Assembly (NCBI GenBank): GCA_022606425.2
Contig: JAHDVF020001593.1
Coordinates: forward strand, 62,001 to 126,000
From: Lepidostoma basale
Taxonomy: Eukaryota > Arthropoda > Insecta > Trichoptera > Lepidostomatidae
Direction: 5' to 3'
DNA: 64,000 bases
Shown: piece by piece, positions 15,401 through 24,400 of the stretch
How the letters are laid out: the number at the start of each line of letters is the position of its first letter
How positions within the stretch are numbered: position 1 is the first letter of the stretch
Made by a program: the position numbers and the translations under genes
Notes under the pieces: generated by a model
What the model saw: only the letters and a program-made list of their open reading frames with translations
Told to the model about the DNA's origin: nothing
The model's database searches: none

Positions 15401-18400
15401 TGATCTCATTTCTCCAAGCTTCACTTCCATAAATAAGGGTTGTTATGTCACACATAATTGTGATGTCACTTTATGAATAGTAAAAATACTCACTGCAGCG
15501 ATCATGATAGTCTTGGAGTTCCCGCCAAGAGAATCCTTAAGTAGCCAAGTGAGAACGGAGTCCCTGTAGGGTATGAAGACATTTTTGGTTCCCTTGCCAC
15601 CCTTCGGGGCCCCGCCAGTCCCACTGCTTTGCATGAGAGAAGACTCGGCCAGGGCAGATATGACAGAGCCCAGCGTCACCAGGGACTTATTGATGTGAGC
15701 CCCCTCCACCAGCCTCTGTCCAGTGGCACCCGTTGCATCTGCACGCTCACTAAAACATTTTAAACATAAAATAAGAATTGTTGCAAATGTAATTAAAACA
15801 ATATAACAACAATAGTTGCAACCTGTAAAATATTCCCAGTAGTGAAGATTTTTTACCCTTTATAAACTTGGTTCACTGTACAATCGTAATTGTAGCGTAA
15901 CGTAACAGAAGCATTATTCAGGATTACATTATAAAAATTAAATTGATAAAAAGTAAAGATTTGTAGTAACGGGAGTTAAAAGACTTATTTTTTTTTACAT
16001 TTTTCTCATAACCAGCATGACTTGCCCCTATCATCTGTTTCCGGCTTGACGTCGACATCTGGTACACCCTGTCTATGTAAAACTTTGGGGACAAAATCAA
16101 TTTCTAAAAATAAAATTGGCTTCAATATTGATATTAGTATTTTTCTCAATAGCATATTGAATTAAATAATTGAACAGAAAAGAGAATAAAATATATCACC
16201 TTCCGGCAAGATCCACAAGATGCACTTTGGAGACAGTTTCGCTGGGCATATTGTTGTGCTGCAGGAAGACGGCCTGCACGAAGGTGATGGTAAAGATGGC
16301 ATGCGAGCGGCTGGACACGTCGTTCATCTGGGTGGAGGCTGTAGTACGGTGGAGGTTTCCGCGGTGCATGCATTCCTGCCAATATAAAAACACATTAAAT
16401 AGTCCATTGTTTTGGCCGAATCACTGTGATAATTCAACATTATTAACTGTTAAAATCCAAATTATTTTTAATTTTTTTATTTTTCACAACAGCTGATATT
16501 TATTAAATTTTTTTTTTTGTTAATGTGGAGATTTTTGACAACTGTTCACATAAACAAAAAAAATATTGTAACACCTGATGATGCTAACAACGGTTGGCGA
16601 AACAGCTGTCACAATTAAAATAAAAAAATGTGATATCATAATAGCGTTTTAAATTTAGTTAAAAAAGTAACAGAACATAAACCATTCTATAAAATACCAC
16701 ATAAAGAAAAAAAAGTAAACAAAAGTACCTGAATATCGTCATAATCAGAGACGAGGTGTTTGGAGAGGTCCTGTACGTAGGGCCCCAGCCGGGGGTGTTC
16801 TCGCACCTTCAGGGAGTGTCCTGCATCTCCCCCCAACAAGTCCTTCACTCTTTCATTGTAAATTTCCAAATAACTGACTTCAGTTCTGTAGGATGCACCA
16901 TTTTCTTTACCGGCTGCAACACGCGAAAACAGGCTCCGACATATCCGAGGGATCAATCCCTGGCATTCCTAAAGGAATAAAAAAAAGAAGATTTTAAAAA
17001 TATGATTCAATGTCTATGGTTTAAATTATAAGTTATCTATGGTTAGAAAATTTATCTTTGTAAACCATAGATGGAAGGGTAGATACAAAGACTGTATTAT
17101 TTGGATTTGAGATTAACCAGATTGTCGGGAAATATTTATTTTAATAAACTTTGAATGAGTATTGAGAAAATTACATACATAAAAAATAGAACAACTCTTT
17201 CATCCTTCTGCCAGCTCCAAGCATTATTTCCATACATAAGGATTGCGACTAGAACTCCATTCTATTGCCATATTTGCTTCAGCGGATACATTTCTATTTG
17301 CAGTGATGATTTGATGTGTACATACTCGTACATAAAAAGCAAATGTAACATTGAGAGATTGAAATAGGAAGTTATTTAATGTAGTTATTTGAATCCAGAT
17401 AAGCAAAATCAGTATATTTATGCACACAACAAACAAATTCAGAGGTTTATGTATTTACAATGGACGTTATCTTGAAGCTTGTAAAATGCAATAATTTATT
17501 TATATTAATCATACCCACAATAGAGGCAAGATGCACTGTAAATTCTATGTATTCCTCACTGAAAATATTCTACAATTATAAACAACACATCTTAATCTTG
17601 CCCCCTTTACAAGAAAAATAAACGTTCAACGCCCCCCTCCCATAAAAGATATTCCAAATATTTAGAAACACATAGCTGAATATTAAAATATTATGAAATT
17701 TTTTATGTATCTGTAAAACGACATATGGTAGAATACCGAACGAAGAAAAGGAAGAAATGATTAGCATGTTTTTTTTTGTCTTTTTAGACTATATTTTTTT
17801 ATTTGCCCACGCTCTCTGTTTTTTCTGGGTCTTCTACTGGCCCCCTGAAAGTCTCAAACGCCCATAAGGGGGCGTTATCACCCACTTTGAGAACCTAGGC
17901 TTTACATCATGACAGCATGAGCCAAATCGATGTAAAGGGTATTATAGCTATCATAGTGATTCTCATGACATGTGATAGATAGCTAATCTATCTATGTAAA
18001 AATACTAACTAACTATTGATGGTTGAGGTATTAGTTTTGTAAAACTCCATTATTAATTTATAACAGTAAACACGATTGTTTAGTGGTTTTACTTGGATTT
18101 AATTTATATAAATTGTGACAAATTTGTTTCACCTTGCGAGGGCATTCTCAAACTGAACCTAATCAGCAAACTCAAGGACACACTGTTTGGCGATTAGGTT
18201 TAGTTTGAGAATGCCCTTGCAAGGCGAAACAAATTTGTCACAATTTATATAAATTAAATCCAAGTAAAACCAATAAACAATCATGTTTACTATTATAAAT
18301 TACTAATTAACTATATATCTATGTAAAAATACTAACTAACTAACTAACCATCACGCCATTTCCCGGAGAGGTAGGCAGAAAGAATGGACTGCCACACTTT

Positions 18401-21400
18401 TCTTTCCTGACACACTTCTCTCGCTTCCTAAACACTCATACATAGTGTCATGCATGCACATCAATTTCTCTGACTCCTCACGTGGCAGACATTCAATATT
18501 TGATTTATTTGATTGTGCCACGTTTTCCTCAGAACAGAAGATAAGTCATATATAGGGGGAGATAGCATATCAGACAGAGTAATAAGCTTAACTTTAAACT
18601 ACCTATAAAAAATTGAAATCAAATATTAATGGCTTCAGATTTTTTTTATTGTCATTATTTAGTATTGTGTATTTGCAGGAAAAATGACCGTCTCTTATTC
18701 ATAACACAACATAACATGGAATTCAACAGTTCTGATAATATTTTAACAGACGATAATATTATCTCGATGATGTGTTTTGTTTAAGGAAAACCATGTTTAA
18801 AAACTTACAGATGGTTTTATAAATTCACAAAGATATGTTGTTGGTTAAAGCTATCATCATAAGAGTATACTTTACCGGAGATCCCATCATGGTGAATGTT
18901 TTCCCACTGCCGGTTTGTCCGTATGCAAATACACAAGCATTGTATCCCTCAAACGCACTGTCGATCACATCCACCCCTAGGTCAGCAAAAACCTAAATTA
19001 AAAAAAAATAATCTAATTGATGTAAACACTCTAATTAATAATTAAAAATAAAAGTTAACTATTTTTCACTTAGTATAAACCACTTTATTTGAGTAAGTAT
19101 CGCCAACCGGTTTTACTCTGTAGCGAGCTTCCTCGGGACTATACACAAACAATTTGTGTATAGCCCTGTGGAAACTCGCTACAGAGTGAAACCAGTTGGC
19201 GCTACTTACTCAAATGAAGTGGTTTGTACTAAGTGAAAAAGTTGTTAAGATAATCAAATGATTCTACTGAAATCTTTTGATGGAAGTTCACTTTATATAA
19301 TAATTAAATAAAGCAATGTTTTTTAACTACTTCCACTTTTGTCTTTATTTTGACAGCGACCGGTTTCGCCAGGCTCGCTGGAATCTCTGTCACCAGTCTG
19401 TCAATGCCAGCGAGCTTGGCGAAACTGGTCGCTGTCAATATAAAGACAAAAGTGGAAATTTTAAAAAACATTGTTTTACTAGCTGACCCGACGAACTTCG
19501 TACCGCCTCAGAATCAATAAATGTTGTGTTAACTTATTAGCTAAATTTAATTCACCTTTTTATTGAATTACAATTAATACTTAAAATGAATTAAGTTCAT
19601 GAAATGTGCAAATGTCAAAATTAAAAATATTAATTACAATGGAATATAATTCACGTGGAAGCCTGCATTAATACTTAAAATGAATTATAAATTGTTAATT
19701 AAAAACTTTGTTTTATGTATCACAATTGTGTTTTTTATTTTTTCGCGACAATATATTCAACCAAAGTGGAATCTACCAGATTAATTGTGAGGATTGTGAT
19801 GCCGTGTATATTGGAAAGACGGGTCGATCATTTTGAAGAGGTTATATGAACACAACATTTAATACAAAAACAGAATCATTGTGTGAATTTTGACCATCAT
19901 TTCAATTCCAAAAACACATTTTTTTTTGCATATAGCAAACAATTTTAAAAAAATTTGATAAATTAGAAAATTTTGAAATTTTTAAAGCAAAGGCACGTGA
20001 ATTGAATGTTATAAATAACCAAATTCCAGCTTATTCCCCCTTAGTATATATGTAGTACATTAAAAACTTTTCCTTTATACAATCTACCAAAAAAATATTA
20101 ATACTACCTTCCATTTTTGTCCCTTTCTTACTAATGTAATCTGCTTCCTTATAATGTTTATCGTCTTTAATATATTAGGATTCATCGTTTTTGACTCTAT
20201 ATTATGTATGATTGTTCCTTCTAATTACTGTTTGAATTATTATTATGATTATTATCATTCTTATTATTTTATTATTATAAATAAATGAATTTAATACAAC
20301 AACAACAACAAACCATCACGCCGTTTCTCCGCAGGGGTAGGCAGAGAGAATGGACCGCCACACTACTCTATCCTGGCACACCTCTCTAGCTTCCTCCACA
20401 TTCATACATCGAGTCATACACGCACGTCGATTCTTCCGGCTTCTGACATGACCAACCTTTAATATTTGATTAATTTGGACATGCCATGTTTTTCTCGGTC
20501 TACCTCGACTCCTTACTCCATTTACATCGTTAACGTATACTTTTTTAACCATTCTTTCTTCACCCATGCGCTCCATATGTCCGAACCAACGCAACGAACC
20601 ATTCATAATTTTGTTCATAATACCTTCTTTCGCTCTACATTCCTTCCTAATATCAGCATTTGAGATTCTGTCATACATCGTTCTACCACACATACGTCTT
20701 AGGGACCTCATCTCTACCGCATTTATTCTGCTCTCATCTTTGTTCTGTCAGTTCCATGCTTCGCTTCCATACATAGGAGTTGGGACCAGAACTCCATTGT
20801 GAACGGCCATTTTCGCTTTCATTGATAAATTCTTGTTTCCAATAACTATTTTTAAAGCTCCATTCACTTTGTTACCCGCACCAACCCTTTTTTCAACATC
20901 ACTGTCCGTTCGGCCATCCGCTGTGAACATGCTACCTAAATACACAAATTCCCTCACCTGTTCCAAGTTCTCTTCATTTACACTTATATTACAAACTGTC
21001 ATTTGCTCTTCCCTTTCAAAAACTAACACCTTTGACTTTCCGACATTCATCAAAACACGTTAAAACAATTAAATAGCAGACAACATAATTTTGAATAAGT
21101 GTGATCCATCAATGAACTCCGTTTTCATCATTAGCATCATCATATTCATCATCTGAAGAGTTTGATGATTCAGTGTCCCTATCAATTGAAAAAAGAAATT
21201 CCTCGTCTTCATCTAGCCAAATATTTCGTTTATTAAGTACTCGCGGCTGAATTTCCTATGGTAACAATTCTCTGGACCGAATGTACACAGATACACCTAT
21301 AAAATCAATACAAAATATACAATACGTATTTTTATTATTATTCACTAATCATAAATCGGTTATTTAATCTCCACGGAACACTCATCTGTCATCTTTTTCG

Positions 21401-24400
21401 AATGGTATTAATGGCGCAAATATTCTCTGCTCTCCTTCACAAAAGGGGTTTAACTTTTAGAATAGTCTCTCTTATACTGATTTTTATAACTTTGGGCATT
21501 GTTAATCTAAAATTAATAAAGAAAACCAAAAATCCCGGCGACGATTAAAAAATAACCTCAACTCAAATCTTTCACATTGAGTATTGACATCTGGCATCAA
21601 CAATACACCACCTACGGGCGATACCGAAACTAAAATACACGCCATTTTGATTTTATACGTCGTTTATTAAGTCAAATTTAGTCAAACGTACGACAAATAT
21701 AATTAATTTTAAATCATTTAAGTGATTTTTTCAAATGTTTTAATAATTATTCTGTTATCCGGAACGGAGACAAATCCAGCAAATATAAGATCTTCAAAAT
21801 TGGTCCAGCCGTTCTCGAGTTATAAATGGTGTAACTAACACGATTTTTGACTTTGTTTTATATATATAGATTTAATTATTATTTAAAGTGAAAAAGTCTT
21901 TAATTTTATTTTTAAATATGTCAAACCACCAAGTAATGGCTTCGTATCAAAGCAAAAATAATTATTTCAAGATTAATAAAATGAACAATACAATCAGTTA
22001 AAAAAAGGGTCCCTTTTATGGTTTCATTATTATTTTTATATTTGTTTCAATCAACAGTATGGTAATAATAATAATTGATTTAGAAAAAGTAATGTATAAT
22101 ATTGTCTGAAAAATAATACCTATTACGAGTATATCACACCAGTATTTTTAAAGTAAAATCACATTTTTTACTAATATCTGTTATGATATGTTAATCATAT
22201 GATATATAGAAAACTCATCCATTTGTAGAGCAATTTGGATTATAAATTCTATTTCTTTGGATTTGGACATTTTTAGTATAAGTGGGAGAGTGTTTGTAAA
22301 CAATATATTATCACTTCTAGAAACAGTACGGCCTTATTGAAGGTGACATAAGTGGAATCCTTCTGAATATATTGTTTTTAATTGCTTATTATTATGTCGT
22401 AAAATTTGATTGTATAATTGTTATTTTTGTTGAACTGTTTTAAGTCCAAACGAGTCGCCTAAATGTTTTTAGTTTGTTATGTATTATTTGTGTGAAATAT
22501 GATAATTATTAAAATAAAACGATTAACATATCATATATAATAGATAGTGAATTAAATACAAGGTTTATTTCCAACCATTCCAATTGTCACATTATATCAT
22601 AATTTTCAGTTATAAGCTATTACAAATCAAATTCCTCTTTTGATTATATTATTAAGTCTATATGGTTCTTATTTTACAGTTACAGTAACATGAATACCTG
22701 TTCTTGTGATGTGAAATGAGTGTCATGGCTGTCGAATGACCAGTACGAGTGATCAAACGTAAAGTCTTTGTGGCGGTCCCTGCCGGAGTCCTGCTGCCCC
22801 TGCTCCCAAGCTGCCGAGTTCTGTAATTAATTATTAATATTTTAATAACAATTTTCTTGATTCGACTGCTTGGACTCTTGTTGGATTCACTTTAGTAGCA
22901 AGACAAATAAGTTTTCAATTAAAAAAATGTGGTTACATCTAATATTGAAATCACCAAATTGCTGTAAGTTATCACTAGGGTATTATTAATAGATGAATAC
23001 TAGTACTAGAACTAAAAATTGATCTCTTTCTAAGAAACACTAATAGGCTACAAAGATCAAACCCCCACTTAACCTATTCGCATCGGTAGCCGTCATATCA
23101 CGTGTAAGATTTTCTAACACATAAAATCGGTAGCCGTGATATATCGTTTTGCGACTTTACAGTACTCGTAGTGACATTTATTGTAAGAATTTGGAACCAC
23201 AAATTACTATAATACTTACCTACATCTATCCTTTACAGAAATCTGTAAAGATAATAAATTAAATGTGTTTTGCTTCGTCATAATTACGGTTTACATGGGC
23301 GCTGTCGGTAAATCACATCTGTGAAGTATCCCATCGGCCGCCATTATACTATATTCGTTTGTCCTGCGTCGCGCGCGCATTTGAATTTCGACGTTTCGTT
23401 GTATTATTAACTGTTATTTATTATAAATTGTGATAAATTCTACTCTGAATATTTTTTATCAATTTCTATTATTTTTGTGTGGTACAGAAAGCAAATAGTG
23501 AATTATGAATGTGTGTTAATATATAAAGTACTTTTTTATTCATCATCTGATAGATAAAGGATAACCGAACAAATATAATATGCGAAAATAGGCCTGGTAT
23601 GTACATTTATCATTCAAATGTTTTTAACAAAAAAATTGGTTAGAAATATTCGCACCGTATTTGACGGTACGATTCGTATTTGACCGAGCTGCAATAAAAG
23701 GGTTAAACCAACAACCCACCAAATCAATTATCCAAAAGTGTTCCAATCAGTTCCAATAAAAGATGGACTGATGACATTGCCCGAATAGCCGGAACAACCT
23801 GGATACGGAAGGGACAAGTGGAGGAAAATCGAAAAGGCCTATATCTAACAGTGGAAGGAGAAAGGTTGAAGAAGAAGTTTCTATTAGATGTAAGAGGAAT
23901 AGACACAAATACTGAATTTCCTAAAGATGGAAGATCTAACAAGTCTTTTGAAACATATCGGAAACCAGATATGTACTTATAAAATTAATTACATGGTTGA
24001 TAGATCAAGACAAGCTTATCATAAGTGTTTTCATAAAAAAAAAACCTTTCATATTAAGTATGTAATATTGAGGAAAACATATCGTGGGTATACTGGCAAA
24101 AAACGTTAAGTCGAAAATTGGCAGTTTTGACTTAGTGATGCAGTATTGTAAAGTTTACAATGCTCTACAAATTGCCAAAATACACGAAGTCGAATGAAAC
24201 AGATTTTTTCTCTAGTTTTAAAAATAAATTTAACGTTAAATCGTACAAAGGGTATTTCATACAGGCTAAAAGCTTCAAAAAACTTAATATTTTTCGAAGA
24301 GTCTTGTTGAACATTTTTGTACTGGAAAAAAACGTTAACTCTACTTATTGTCTTCGGCTGAAAAAAATTCCCTCGATTGACTTTTGACAACGACACTTAT

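Noticed and set aside
18018..18312. Simple DNA-transposon miniature with inverted repeats only
   Set aside because: Possible for the arms, but the shared centre with co-varying hairpin and GAAAC is not explained by ordinary terminal repeats; no target duplication was found.
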